A stretch of 64,000 nt of DNA from Tritrichomonas musculus (GCA_039105265.1 JAPFFF010000026.1:496001-560000), one strand, 5' to 3'; positions 52,700-64,000 are shown, counted from the stretch's first letter. A program made the numbers and translations. The notes: generated by a model from the sequence alone, not told the origin.

Positions 52700-53434
52700 T
52701 TAATTATACTTTTTAAATCTATAAAATCCTATAAAATAGAATGAAATTATCATTAACACTGATACTACAATAATAGAAGACACAATGGCCCATGATGCAG
52801 AAGATGAGAAAGGAATGATTTCTTTTGATAGTTTATCTGTATACAAATAAAAACCAGCACCATTATAACAAAATTTTTTCCATTGAGTATTTGATTCAAT
52901 AGAATCAAAATATTCTTTCATATGTTTTGTTTCATTAAAAAAAGTTGATACATCCCAAATACAATAAAGGCTGGATTTTATATAATTTGTCCACGTAAAA
53001 GTCATCCATACAGGCATATATGACAACATTTCTGCAAACTCTGAAGGAATTGATATATTTAAAAAATCGCGGAAAATCAAATAACACTCTCCAACAAAAT
53101 GTATTGATGCTATTATTGCACTTAAATCATCGACTGATTTATCAAAAACAGAAATATTTTGAATTCTAACAAAATTATTGATTATTGAAAAATCATAATA
53201 AAGAAATTGAAAATAATCAATATACAAATCAAATGTATCATTGCATTGAACATGTACTTGGGAAGTTAATGAAATTTCAATGAAGGAATTACATTGATAT
53301 ATAAACTTATTTTTGGGTGATATTTTTAGCTTTTTTGCTTTATAACTTTCTATAGGCGTAGTCGTTTTGAATTGTTCATCAATAATTTTGTTTGCTTCAA
53401 GAAGGATTAAACAAAGCAAATTAATAAAAAGCAT
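52700..53434 (-). CDS. Single-pass membrane protein, unknown, unit 2
   Basis: 244 residues identical to 26,008-26,742: signal peptide, ectodomain, C-terminal helix, basic tail. Divergent from the multi-pass gene with 98 bp between the starts. Confidence 0.75.
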   Translation of the reverse strand: MLFINLLCLILLEANKIIDEQFKTTTPIESYKAKKLKISPKNKFIYQCNSFIEISLTSQVHVQCNDTFDLYIDYFQFLYYDFSIINNFVRIQNISVFDKSVDDLSAIIASIHFVGECYLIFRDFLNISIPSEFAEMLSYMPVWMTFTWTNYIKSSLYCIWDVSTFFNETKHMKEYFDSIESNTQWKKFCYNGAGFYLYTDKLSKEIIPFSSSASWAIVSSIIVVSVLMIISFYFIGFYRFKKYN

Positions 53435-53532
53435 TTTTTTAAATTTAATTATTATTATTCAAAAATAAAATTTTTTACAAATTGAGACATTTTTGGTGTC
53501 ATTATTTTTTAAGCCAAAATCATCGATTTAAC

Positions 53533-54990
53533 ATGGTAAGCTTTTGTTCATGGATATATATTAAGCTATTTTTCGGGCAATTTTTAGATATTTGCAATTC
53601 GGCAGGTTCTCTTTTTGGTGAAGCTATAAGTCTATTCCAAACTTTCCAAAGACTCACATCGGTAAGACAGTTTTCTGTAAGACTTTCAAATGATTGTACT
53701 AAAATGTTTGATTGGGCCTCTAATTTAATTCAAATTATTTCAGAAGCAGTTTTTAATTTCAATCCATTAACAGATTTTGAAATTTTTACAATTTATGTTT
53801 TTATTATTCCATTGCCAATATTAGTTTTTATAAATGCATATAGCATTGGTATTACTTCTATATTTCATTTAATTTATGAAGTAAGTTTAGCATTACTTAT
53901 TGGCGGAATAAAGTTAGTTTTCCTTGATCGCAATATTATTGGATCATATTTAGTAGCTCCTTCAATTGCTATGATTTTTGTTGTTTCATTATATTTACTC
54001 ATTTGTTGTATCTGTTCTCGTTGCAAGGGTGAAAAATTTTCATGTTGTAAAAGTAATACAGAAAATAAAATTGATACTTTTGGAAATTTTCGTTATACAT
54101 TATCAATAATGTTAGCCTCTATTGTTTTTGTTATTTTAATATATCCAATTGCTTCAGTCAGATATCAATTATCAATATTTGTTATTGGTTTTACTTCTGC
54201 ATTAATAATAATGTTTTTTATAATAGATATTTGTTTATTAATTATTTCAAAATATCGAAATAAGACACATGCAAAAATAAATACTTTTTTAATAAATATA
54301 TTTACTTTATTGTTTATACCTGGAACTGATTCTTTAACGAAAATCATTTCAGGAGGTTATCGAAAGAGATGGGAATGTTATGCTGCTTATGGCATAATTT
54401 TATTCATAATTCCAATCATAATCACATTATTAACTATTATCAATCATAACCCAGATTTAAATGATAAATACAAAAGAGCTGGATCATCTCTTTGTAATCC
54501 TTATCATTATATTGAATTCGTTGATATAATCAAACAGGCTGCTTTTTCATTAACATCTGCCTTTGATTTTACTTATATATCTCTTTGCATTGAAATTTTT
54601 TGGTTTTTGTTGATTTTAGCAATTCTTCCTTTTAGACGTAAAAGTGATCATTGCCTTGTTCTTGGTAGCTCATTTGTTGTTATAACTGGTACTTCTGCTG
54701 CTTTATACAGCGAAAAACATGGAACAAAAATTTTTAGTTTTGGACTTACTTTATTTTTTGTTATTTTTTCTTGCATTCCTGCTATTATTTCTTTTTATTT
54801 CTTTTTCTTTTTAGATTTTGAAGTAAAACATGTTAATGATTCTAGCGACGTGGATTTAAGTGATGATTCAAGTAAAGGCAAAAGTCCAATTTCTAAAGCT
54901 TTCTATTCTGTTCGAATAGTTACACCATTTGCTTTCATTTTATATGGTATTAATGCAAATATTATATTCAACAAAAGATATATGATCTAA
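53533..54990 (+). CDS. Multi-pass membrane protein, unknown, unit 2
   Basis: 485 residues identical to 26,841-28,298, with nine or ten hydrophobic helices and the CCICSRCKGEKFSCCK loop. Start chosen at the same ATG. Confidence 0.75.
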   Translation: MVSFCSWIYIKLFFGQFLDICNSAGSLFGEAISLFQTFQRLTSVRQFSVRLSNDCTKMFDWASNLIQIISEAVFNFNPLTDFEIFTIYVFIIPLPILVFINAYSIGITSIFHLIYEVSLALLIGGIKLVFLDRNIIGSYLVAPSIAMIFVVSLYLLICCICSRCKGEKFSCCKSNTENKIDTFGNFRYTLSIMLASIVFVILIYPIASVRYQLSIFVIGFTSALIIMFFIIDICLLIISKYRNKTHAKINTFLINIFTLLFIPGTDSLTKIISGGYRKRWECYAAYGIILFIIPIIITLLTIINHNPDLNDKYKRAGSSLCNPYHYIEFVDIIKQAAFSLTSAFDFTYISLCIEIFWFLLILAILPFRRKSDHCLVLGSSFVVITGTSAALYSEKHGTKIFSFGLTLFFVIFSCIPAIISFYFFFFLDFEVKHVNDSSDVDLSDDSSKGKSPISKAFYSVRIVTPFAFILYGINANIIFNKRYMI

Positions 54991-55248
54991 TTGTCCATAT
55001 CTTTTTAGAATACAAACATTTTTGCTTATTATTAAAATATATTTTTATTTGATTACCATATTCTGAATATATTTATTTCATTTGAAACTTATAAATTTAT
55101 TTTGATTATTTTTTAATAAATAAAAATATTATTTATTTCATTAATTGATTGTTATCTTTATAAAATTTTTTTAGATATTCATAAGTGACACAAAAAATTA
55201 GTGAAAAAGTTTTAAAAATCATTGTTTTATCAAGGTTAAAAGTTTCAT

Positions 55249-55815
55249 ATGATTTATTTTTTTATTTACCTCTCTTTTTCTCGGCCAATATTCTATTTTA
55301 ATCTTGAAAATGAAACAACAAAATATCTTATTTTGTTTTTAACTCCGCTCGATAATATTGAAATTAATGTTAAAAAGAGAACTGGAACCATTTTTTCAAA
55401 ATGGCCTGATTATCTCTATATGGATGTTGAGGCAATAAATTCAGAAGACGAAATTGAAAAATATGGGCCTTTTACTTCAGAGAATAATTTACAAGCATTA
55501 CATTTTCAAACAAAAAATTATACATTAAAACTAGTTAATGAAGGACAAGATAATATAAAAATTGCCATGGTATTTTCAACTGGAAACTCCTTTTTTATAA
55601 GGAATATATTTAGCGATGATTTTGTATTTCCTTTTATCGGAAATAAATCAGTAATTTATGACTTTAATCAATTTGATTATCCATTCATATATGATTCGAA
55701 AGAAGATAATGGGAGAAGAATTATTTTTATTTTTGCTCTTGCTTTGTTAGTAGCAAATGCTGCAATAATAGTGATATTTACTTTCATTGATAGCTGTTTT
55801 TACCCAGATAAATAA
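55249..55815 (+). CDS. Small single-pass membrane protein, unknown, unit 2
   Basis: 188 residues identical to 28,557-29,123, with signal peptide and C-terminal helix. Confidence 0.7.
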   Translation: MIYFFIYLSFSRPIFYFNLENETTKYLILFLTPLDNIEINVKKRTGTIFSKWPDYLYMDVEAINSEDEIEKYGPFTSENNLQALHFQTKNYTLKLVNEGQDNIKIAMVFSTGNSFFIRNIFSDDFVFPFIGNKSVIYDFNQFDYPFIYDSKEDNGRRIIFIFALALLVANAAIIVIFTFIDSCFYPDK

Positions 55816-56149
55816 ATAAACATAAATTTTTTACTTGTTAATGGGACAAAATCTTTTTTTTTTAAATGATGAATTAACAATGATTGAAATTATTACTAAT
55901 ACAATTAAGATATGCATCAATGATGGCCAGCCTTATTTCTGGAGGATTTTCATTCAATTTACTGGGATAATAAAATTTCATAAATATAAATGAACAAAAG
56001 TAACATTTATAAATCTATAACTATTATTGAAGATCAACAAAAAGTTTATAAATACCTCATTTTTGTTCTACATTTAATATCAAAAATTGCAAGTAACCAC
56101 CATAGACAAAATGATTTTTCACAAAAATTGAAAAAAATTATACGATTCT
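55816..56149. other. AT-rich spacer, unit 2
   Basis: Matches 29,124-29,457. No gene was seen. Confidence 0.55.
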
Positions 56150-56159
56150 TCAAAACATA

Positions 56160-57056
56160 TAGGTGTGGCGATCGGAAGTGAAGTGTCAAATAATTGAAAT
56201 AAAACTTAAAAAATCCATGGATCACAAAATAAACCAATTAATTAAATGTTATATGATATATTGATTATAAATTTTGAATAAAAAATAAAATTCTATGTGC
56301 AGGATTTAAGATATAAAATAAATGATATTTTCTTTCAAATCTGAGACATGTTATATGAAAAATATAATTTATTTTAAGCTTTTTTGTAAAATTTTATAAG
56401 CCATTCGCATATTAAACCATTTGGATATTTTTAAATATTTTAAAATATCAAGGAATAATAATAAAACTTATCAAATAATAAATTTGATATTATATTTTTT
56501 AATCATTTCATATAAATCAATCAAGAAATTGGAAAAAAGAAATTAAGATGATCTATATCATAGGAAAGAACAATTTTTTAAATTCATTATGTATGAAATA
56601 AAAAATTATTTATCCTAATTTATTCAAAATTGAAAAAAAAAAAACGAATTGATTTTAGTTTTTTCTTCTTTGTAAACGATATACTTTATTTTTTTAAGCA
56701 CATGTTACTTATATTATATATTTTCAATTTTCAGATCTAAAATGAATGTCCAAAAAGATTTATCTTAGAGAATCTACTTTCTTTTTTGGTGTCATATGTT
56801 TTCTCTTTAATATTGTTTACTCGAAAATCTTTTCATTAGTTGGAAAATTATAAAACAATTACATTTATCATTGTGAAAAAACGATTATTTTCAATTGAAT
56901 TTCCTAAATAATCATATCTTGAAATTGATACATAGAATTTTCAAAATAATAATTTTATAAATATTATATTATAATTATATTCCTAAAAACTAAATATCAA
57001 CCCATTCCATGGATTTTTTAATTTTTCTGACACTTCACTTCCGATCGCCACACCTA
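56160..57056. mobile_element. 897-bp TIR element, unit 2
   Basis: Same 29-bp inverted repeats and the same 10-bp TCAAAACATA flanks (56,150-56,159 and 57,057-57,066). Because the target duplications also match, this copy arose with the block and is not an independent insertion. Confidence 0.85.
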
Positions 57057-57066
57057 TCAAAACATA

Positions 57067-57430
57067 TCAAACCAATTTTTTTAATTCAGTTATTTTCAAT
57101 ATTTTCAAAGATAACAAAAGGATTCTTTTTATTCTTATTAAAAAAAACATACACCGCTCTCGTTACAAATGAAACAAAGTTGCTTGTTAACCAATAAAAA
57201 AATTTTCGTTAACTAAAAAAACCCACTTGTGATGTGAAAAAAGTTTCAATTTTCACTTCACTATTCAATTTTCACTTTTTGAAACGGCGTTTTTTGCGTC
57301 ATTCATTTCACCAAATCAAAAAACGCCGGTGGCCCTCAGAATTTCTTAGAATTTCGAAATAACGTATTTCAAAAAATATCCAAATTTTTTTGAATTCAAA
57401 AAATCATAAAATAGAACATAAATTATGCGA
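57067..57430. other. Spacer with hairpin, unit 2
   Basis: Matches 30,375-30,738. The hairpin arms are at 57,285-57,296 and 57,317-57,328. Confidence 0.6.
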
Positions 57431-57438
57431 AAATTATG

Positions 57439-57769
57439 GGATCGATTCTAAAATAGGTGTACAATACTGAAGGACACTCAAAAAGTGAAAATTCTTCAGA
57501 AAAAATAATCATAATAAAATACTAAAAAAAAAATCTTTTTATGTTACAAAATTTTTACCGATTCTTACCGCCATCTGCGGGGTCTCGACTACGCCTCGCA
57601 TTCGCTCGGATTCGCTCGACGCCCGCTAGGCGGTATGTAGTCTCGGTAAAAATTATGTAAAAATATAAAAAGAATTATTTTTATTTTGCATTTTTTTAGA
57701 TTATTTTTTCTGAAGAATTTTCACTTTTTGAAGGCTCTTTCAATTGTACACCTATTTTAGAATCGATCC
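57439..57769. mobile_element. 331-bp foldback element, unit 2
   Basis: Same inverted repeats, GC-rich core and AAATTATG flanks as at 30,747-31,077; copied with the block. Confidence 0.85.
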
Positions 57770-57792
57770 AAATTATGACACATAAATAAAAA

Positions 57793-58074
57793 TACCCCTT
57801 TACTATAAGACGTAAGAGTAATCATTTTATATGCAAGGATGCAAAACATATAAAGGGGTATATACGAGTATGTCTAAATGGCGACTACTACTTGAAACAT
57901 GTACTTATAGCAAGACAGTTCATACCTAATGATGACCCACGACATAAAATAGAGGTAGACCATATCAATAGGAATAGGGCTGACTACCATCTAAGCAACC
58001 TAAGATGGATAACCCCAACTGATAGTAACTATAACAGGGATATGCCCAAAATTATAAATGCGCGGGCAGAGTAG
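57793..58074 (+). pseudogene. HNH endonuclease part, unit 2
   Basis: Same HNH core (EVDHINRNRADYHLSNLRW) as at 31,101-31,382; looks incomplete. Confidence 0.7.
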
Positions 58075-58303
58075 ATATATGGTACTCTAGGAACTCAAAG
58101 GCAAAGTGTTCTATTTTGTCGATAAATTCCAAATCACCATCTTTCATAATTACATTAAGAAATTCAGGTTCGAAATACTCAGCAGCTAACTCTTTTATCT
58201 TATTAATTAAAATATCACATACACCCTCATTAGTCTCACACCTATATTCATAGAGGTAAGATACTAATTTATAGAGAATATTCATACGCTCTTTTATGGT
58301 CAT
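58052..58303 (-). CDS. Small acidic helical protein (83 aa), unit 2
   Basis: Identical to the protein at 31,360-31,611. Family not recognised. Confidence 0.5.
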   Translation of the reverse strand: MTIKERMNILYKLVSYLYEYRCETNEGVCDILINKIKELAAEYFEPEFLNVIMKDGDLEFIDKIEHFAFEFLEYHISTLPAHL

Positions 58304-58386
58304 GCAAATAAGCCATTTATACAGAAATAAAAAAACAAATGAAATGAACAATAGAAAAATATTTAGTCATTTCACTTTTTTCTTTG

Positions 58387-58647
58387 ATGAATATCGATAA
58401 GAAGATACGATTGACCACTGAAATGCTCAACGCTAAAATCATGGATGAAAAGCAAAAGCTTGAAGCAAAGGTAGACCATACTGAAACTTACTTGTTGCTC
58501 CAAATTGATCAACTCAACCAAAGACTTGATGAGGTTCTTAATAGGGTCAACCTGCTATCCTTAAAACTCGATTCTGTCATTGATGACCTTGCAAATATGA
58601 AGGTCAACGTTGATGATATCAACAGCAGCCTTGATAACCTTCATTAA
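58387..58647 (+). CDS. Small coiled-coil protein (86 aa), unit 2
   Basis: Identical to the protein at 31,695-31,955. Confidence 0.55.
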   Translation: MNIDKKIRLTTEMLNAKIMDEKQKLEAKVDHTETYLLLQIDQLNQRLDEVLNRVNLLSLKLDSVIDDLANMKVNVDDINSSLDNLH

Positions 58648-58688
58648 TAAACAACATCTTCTACTTACTTCTTTTATTTGATTTTTAA

Positions 58689-60233
58689 ATGACTAGTAAT
58701 GTAGGTACACAAACTAAACCTAACAATAAAATACAACTATTACAAGGTACTATTAAATTTCGACCTAAACTAGTTGATAGAGATGTTGCAAGATTAACAA
58801 GAGGTTTGGGTCAAACTATATGGAAGTTCTCTAATAATCAAATAAATCTACAAAAATTATATGAGACATATTTAAATACTAGTATAGCTTTTAAAGACGT
58901 ACTTGAATTTGCTAATAGACTCAAGAGAGAGAGACCAAGAGCAAAATTTACAGGTTGTGTGTTTGCGATTAAGAAAAATCAAGATGATAAAGATGAACTT
59001 GGACATTGCATAACAGTATTAAAGCCATATCAATATACTCTCCAAGAATCAGATGAAGGTTTATTAACAGAGATAAAATTACATTATGATATTATCAACA
59101 TAAGGATATCTCGAATGAAGACTGAGGAGGAAAAACAAGCAGCTAAAGAACTGAGAGAGCAGATGAAAGAAAGAACATTGGAAAATGATAAGAAAGAATA
59201 TAAAACTAGAGGTGTTCAAACAGATGATATACCAGAATTGGCTCCATTACCCAGACCTCCAACTTTAAATCGAAATGATTATAATCTTAACCTTAGGAAA
59301 ATCGGTAGGAACCGACCCACAAATGTTGAGCCACCAACAAGGGATCTAAATCAAAACAGAATTCAACGTTTACTTCAAAGTAGTACAAATTTAGATGATG
59401 ATAGACCTAAGAAAAAATCAAAACAACCTAAGAAAAAATCAAAACGACCTCGTTCACCTTCACCTCCACCTCCACCTCCACCACCTCCTCCTCCTTCATT
59501 GCCACCTCCACAGTTTCCATCATCACATACCTCTCGAGGTACTAGTCCTCCTCCAAGAAAACCCCATATGACACCACAGAAGGCAGGAGAGTATACAGTA
59601 GACCAAGGACATAATAGGATTCATGATTGGAGGAGTTTAGTCAATGATGAAAATATAGACGAAGATGTTATTGATGACTACTTGAAACTTCTATATAACA
59701 AAGGAAAGAGATTGAATAAACAACCTGGTCAAAATGAGGCAGAGTTTGATAAAAAGAAAATATTGGTTTTACCTACTGCATTTTATACCCTCCTTTCTAT
59801 AGCATATGAAACTAATGATAATGAAAAAATACATGAACTGATGAAAAGTCCTATCTCAGGTAAACAGTCATTTTCACATTACGATAAAGTATTTGTCCCC
59901 ATTTGCTCAGATGGAGAACATTGGGTTTTATGTTCGATATCCAAAGAAAATAATCAAATGCTATGACTCTGAGAATAAGTCAATGGCGCCAGAGGTAAAG
60001 ACACTTAATAAGTGGATCGATATTTCAGCAACAGGTTAGTTAAAAGCAAAATATTATGATGTACCTAGTCAAAAGAATAACAAGGATTGTGGAGTGTTTC
60101 TAATGGAATCTTGTCGTACCTTTTTGCATGAAGGAGATGGTAAGTTTAAACAACGCAATATACCAGATATTAGAAAGAGAATACTTCGAGAACTTCAAAA
60201 CAATGAATTAGAAACAGGTGTTGTATATAAATA
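58689..60233 (+). pseudogene. Polinton adenain-like protease part, unit 2
   Basis: Same Pro-rich region and protease landmarks (DGEHWVLCSI, KDCGVFLMESC) as in unit 1; looks broken. Confidence 0.75.
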
Positions 60234-60255
60234 AAGACTTTTTATTCAACTCGAA

Positions 60256-61260
60256 ATGGAATTACCACCAAGTGTTAACACTTTATATCCTAATCGAGAT
60301 AATATAGTTAATGATGGTAATACACCTCTTCCAATCGAAACAGCCTACTTCCTTGAGGATGCTCAACATGATAAAGCTAAGTTTAATAGATATTGGTTTA
60401 ATTTCCCACCAGAATTGTCAACTGCAAACAAAGGGGAATCTATTGTTGGTGTTCGTTCAGCGCATATCATTAAGAGAAGACGCAAATTAGAATTTAATGT
60501 GACTATATTTAAAGTTCAAAAATCCTACTTTGTTTTACATGGAGGAAATATAAACGACCTTATTTTAACTCAAGAACTACTTGATAAATTCTACCAGGAC
60601 GACCTCAAAGAAGAAAATGCAAAAAAGCCTACTTGGAAATGGATAGCAAATTTTGATGTTATTGATTGGGTGTCAGAGGAAGGGGACTTAAGAGGGTTCT
60701 TTGATGCTGTCAACACCGCGATGAAATCTTGGATAGCTATGCATGGGCAATATGGAAATGCATTTTCCCAAAATGATTCATTAATTGCATATCGAGATAT
60801 ACAAACAGATGGATATTATGATAAAGATGGTTTTCATGAAATTATATATACCAAAAATAATGATAATATAGATGAAGATTCAAGACAATATATCAATTTT
60901 TTCCAAATTGGTGATTAGAATGAGGACTTTGCAGATATGTTTAATATAGGCACAGGAGCTTATCAAAATAACCCTAAGAAGTATTTAACTTTAAGTAAGA
61001 GGTTGGTATTTGATAATGTATGGGACAGACATCCATGTAAAATATATTCATCTATTGGTGAACAAGCATTACATAACTATATTGGAGATAGTGATGTTGA
61101 ATATAGTCCGATTAAGTACTTCAAGTTAAACTCAATGGACCAAAGGTTTTGGATAGACTTCTATAGTGATGCTCATTATAATTGTCCAACCAAACTACCT
61201 CCTAAAGATTCATTTGTTATCGAAATGCAATTCCTTCAATACGATAAGATGTTTATTTAA
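60256..61260 (+). pseudogene. Polinton capsid-type protein part, unit 2
   Basis: Same as 33,564-34,568; looks broken. The role is inferred from position. Confidence 0.5.
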
Positions 61261-61266
61261 AAATAA

Positions 61267-62229
61267 ATGAGTAAAGAAGAACCAAGCCCATATGAAAAAT
61301 TATACAACAAAGCTAAATGGAAGACCTTGGACAAATACCTTAGCATGGCAAAACAAGAGAATCTAAATGAAGAAGAAGCAAAGAAATACTTTGATGAAAG
61401 AGTAGTACATGATAAGAGAGTACCTAAAGCACAATTTATACCTATTGTATCCAAACATCCTCATGGTTATCAAATGGATACCTTCATTAATAATAAAGAG
61501 GCAGGTGGGTTGAACTATCTAATGTTCATTAATATCAACACCAGAAAAGCATATGCATATCCTATTAATGGTAAAGGATCAAGAGAAGTATTGACAGCAC
61601 TTCATAAATTTGTTAATGATGTACCTCATGTATATTCGATAACAAGTGATGAGGATGCAGCATATTTATCATCAACAGTCTTAGACTTCATGAGAGAGAA
61701 GAACATAAAATACCGAACAACAACTGAGAATAACCATAATGTACTTGGCATTATTAATAGGTTTATGAGAACCATAAGAGATGCTATTGGTGAAAATAGG
61801 TTTATTCAACCAAAGGAGATGCATGATTTGGTCAACATATATAACAACTCTCCTCATAGGTCTTTAGATAATAAAGCACCTAATGATATTACTCCAGCGG
61901 ATGATATAAAGTACATACAAAAGAATGCACGCATTAATCCATACCATTTTAATCCAGGTGAGATGGTCAGGTTAGTACTTGAAAAAGAACCATTTGGTAA
62001 AAGAAGAAGTAATTTGTCCAATGAGTCTTATATAGTTGACTCAAAAAAAGGTAACCAGTTTGTGGTCAGGTCCAAAGATGGTTCAACTAGTTCATTCCCT
62101 GGATATAGGTTGTTAAGGACAAGAGACAAAAGGATTAAAGTAGCTGAAAGACTAAATGAAGGTAAAGAAGGTATTATTGAACAAATATATAACTTTGATG
62201 AAGATACAGGTAAGTATGATTTAAAATGA
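61267..62229 (+). CDS. Polinton integrase part, unit 2
   Basis: Identical protein to 34,575-35,537 with the same integrase landmarks. Related coding sequence continues to about 62,421. Confidence 0.85.
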   Translation: MSKEEPSPYEKLYNKAKWKTLDKYLSMAKQENLNEEEAKKYFDERVVHDKRVPKAQFIPIVSKHPHGYQMDTFINNKEAGGLNYLMFININTRKAYAYPINGKGSREVLTALHKFVNDVPHVYSITSDEDAAYLSSTVLDFMREKNIKYRTTTENNHNVLGIINRFMRTIRDAIGENRFIQPKEMHDLVNIYNNSPHRSLDNKAPNDITPADDIKYIQKNARINPYHFNPGEMVRLVLEKEPFGKRRSNLSNESYIVDSKKGNQFVVRSKDGSTSSFPGYRLLRTRDKRIKVAERLNEGKEGIIEQIYNFDEDTGKYDLK

Positions 62230-62431
62230 GAAGGAGTCGAAGGTGATGATGCCTTTGCTAGAGAAACCATTAGAAATGTAAGGAGAGGTAATCTATTGGT
62301 ACTTGGTACAGCAGAAAGACAATATTGGTTGGAACAAAAGAAAAATTATGAACGACAAATTAAAGCAGGTCAAAAGGTTGAGGGCAAACCAATACCAGAT
62401 AAAATTATGAAATACATTTAAAAATTTGTAA

Positions 62432-63294
62432 ATGGATGAACCCCCAAGTGCAGAACTAATAAATAAAGTAGAAACATTGATTAAAGAAACCTTACGGAAG
62501 AACATGAAAGAGATAGATGGTGCTTTGATTAAACCATTATCACCTGATTATCCTTTTAGCACAAATGGTATATACTTTTTAATTGGTAAACCAGGTGCTG
62601 GTAAAAGTCTTTGGATATGGAGACTTATTATGATAACAGAGAGGTTGTTTAAACATCCATACTACCAAAAGATAATATTTTGCTCAAGCTCTGGTAAAAT
62701 GGATAAAACAGCTGAAACACTTAATAAACAAATACAATCAAGAATCGATTATGTAAAGGAAAGAGAATTACCATTCTTAAAAGACATCTTCGAAGAAAGA
62801 TAAAGTATTATGCTATTGTCAAATATGTATTATCTCGAATGAAAGAGACCAATGACGAAATGAGGAGGCTCATTGAGAAGCATCATTTAAATAAGCTCAA
62901 TGATAAAATTATATATATAGCCAATAAGTTAGTCAAATATGAAACATCATCATATCCATATAACACATTATTGATACTAGATGATTGTGCAGGTAGTGAT
63001 TTATTAAAGAATGGTAATAGTGAATTTATCAAGTTGTTAACCAAGAAAAGACACTATAATTTAACATGTATCATGGCTATCCAAACTATTCGATTTGTTC
63101 ATATGAATGCTAAAAGGTTAGCAACAGATATCATATGTTATACAGGATATAGTGAGGAAGATTTTACTAGCTTGTTGCAACAAACTAATAACTCATTAAA
63201 TACTAAGCAGACAGTAGCTGAATACTTACAACATAAAGAACCACATGAGAAGTTCGTAATGAATATTTCTGCTAATAAGTACTATTTCGAATAA
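62432..63294 (+). pseudogene. Polinton packaging ATPase part, unit 2
   Basis: Walker A (GKPGAGKS) and Walker B (LLILDDCA) as in unit 1; looks broken. Confidence 0.8.
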
Positions 63295-63311
63295 TTTTTT
63301 ATTTTTTAAAA

Positions 63312-63767
63312 ATGGGAATTGAACGTCATTCAGTAGAAGATTATTGGAAGCCAAATTATTCCAAAAAGCAACAATTTTCTCCATGGCAAGAGATAATAAA
63401 AGGAGGAGTTGGACTAGGTGGTAAGTTATTAATGGGAGCAGCAGATAGTTTTTCTGGAGGTCTTGCAAGTAAACTATTAGATGCTTCAGCAGGTGGATTA
63501 ACCAAGCATGCTAGTGTTATTGGTTCAGTTGCGAGAGGTCTTGGTGAAAGCTTCTTGAGCGATAGTACAAGAAATAAATTAGCAAACATAGCTGACACAG
63601 CATTAAAATATGTCCCAGATGGAAAAGTAAAAACTGCCTTATCATCAATTAATAAATCTGCAAAAGGTGAATCAGTTGGAGCACCTCTTGAAAAGCCAAC
63701 ATTTTCGTCTAGATCATTACAAGAGAGTGATTTTACTACCAACAATCGGGCGAGAACCTATATCTAA
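63312..63767 (+). CDS. Gly/Ala/Ser-rich Polinton protein, unit 2
   Basis: 151 residues identical to 36,620-37,075. Confidence 0.55.
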   Translation: MGIERHSVEDYWKPNYSKKQQFSPWQEIIKGGVGLGGKLLMGAADSFSGGLASKLLDASAGGLTKHASVIGSVARGLGESFLSDSTRNKLANIADTALKYVPDGKVKTALSSINKSAKGESVGAPLEKPTFSSRSLQESDFTTNNRARTYI

Positions 63768-63814
63768 CGAAAACTCAAAAAAACTCAATTTATAGACTTT
63801 TTTGTTTATTTTAA

Positions 63815-64000
63815 ATGTCAAAACATCTAACAGGTTCTAAGAGACTTGTAGTTATTCATAGATGGCTAAATGGAAGGGATGACCCTGATTGGGAAGTGCT
63901 TCCTACGAAAACCAAAGACAAGCATATTGTAAAACAGCGAAAAACTCCAATAACTCGAGAATATCAAGAAAACTCAGACCGTGAAAAACATGAGGAACTT
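63815..64000 (+). CDS. Basic Polinton protein, unit 2, cut by window end
   Basis: The first 62 codons of the protein seen whole at 37,123-37,488; the rest lies beyond the window. Confidence 0.55.
   Translation, partial: MSKHLTGSKRLVVIHRWLNGRDDPDWEVLPTKTKDKHIVKQRKTPITREYQENSDREKHEEL

Larger units (their letters stand above)
40784..64000 (+). repeat. Tandem duplication, unit 2 (continues past the window)
   Basis: Corresponds to 14,085-37,308 of unit 1. The base before the start of homology differs (T at 40,783, A at 14,084), which places the junction at 40,783/40,784. Confidence 0.95.
57778..64000 (+). mobile_element. Polinton (Maverick) fossil, unit 2, cut by window end
   Basis: Same order of parts as the unit 1 fossil up to the basic protein, after which the window ends. 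It looks broken in the same places as unit 1, with about five breaks in the visible part, so the two are copies made by block duplication and not two insertions. Confidence 0.85.

Overview
The window looks like nuclear DNA of a trichomonad protist, most likely Tritrichomonas or a close relative. The grounds are very AT-rich spacers, intronless-looking genes, TCA-type initiator motifs a few bases before several start codons, and a typical trichomonad gene set: BspA-like LRR_5 surface proteins, Sel1-repeat proteins, an R2R3 Myb, a BTB-like/F5/8-type-C protein, DUF3447-type ankyrin remnants, a Pmp-like protein, a large kinase family and Polinton (Maverick) virus-like elements. Species cannot be fixed from the sequence alone.

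Left part (1-14,084), unique host DNA: a Sel1-repeat gene with a 9-residue tandem repeat, open at the window edge (3-1922); a Myb regulator (3255-3962, minus); a long AT-rich spacer; a decayed type I pullulanase gene (6711-8020); a tRNA-Leu(UAA) (8179-8259, minus); a 700-residue LRR_5 protein (8339-10441); a BTB-like/F5/8 gene interrupted by one in-frame stop (11102-12430, minus); and a kinase copy with a large internal deletion (12799-13577).

Right part (14,085-64,000): a direct tandem duplication with a unit of about 26.7 kb. Unit 1 covers 14,085-40,783. Unit 2 starts at 40,784 and runs off the end. Each unit holds, in order: a tandem pseudokinase-kinase gene; a Pmp-like beta-helix membrane protein; a decayed HAD phosphatase; an ankyrin fragment; a degenerate Rab-like GTPase; LRR and Sel1 relics; a cluster of four membrane-protein genes (BspA-like adhesin candidate, two single-pass proteins, one multi-pass protein); an 897-bp element with 29-bp terminal inverted repeats and 10-bp target duplications; a 331-bp foldback element with 8-bp target duplications; and part of a Polinton (protease, capsid-like protein, integrase, packaging ATPase, small proteins). 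Unit 1 also shows a 14-bp satellite of 52 copies and two further element genes before it is cut at 40,783.

The two units are not equally similar. The kinase-Pmp-HAD part differs by scattered substitutions up to 19,119/45,811. Beyond that point the copies look almost identical (one substitution seen). This sharp change fits unequal recombination between two older kinase-Pmp-HAD paralogues, which would have copied everything downstream, Polinton fossil included. An assembly error at the same place is the main alternative.

The Polinton copies are fossils with broken reading frames, and no DNA polymerase B gene is in view. The host genes give no single pathway. The clearest functional groupings are the signalling kinase family and the cluster of putative surface or membrane proteins at 23.6-29.1 kb, repeated at 50.3-55.8 kb.
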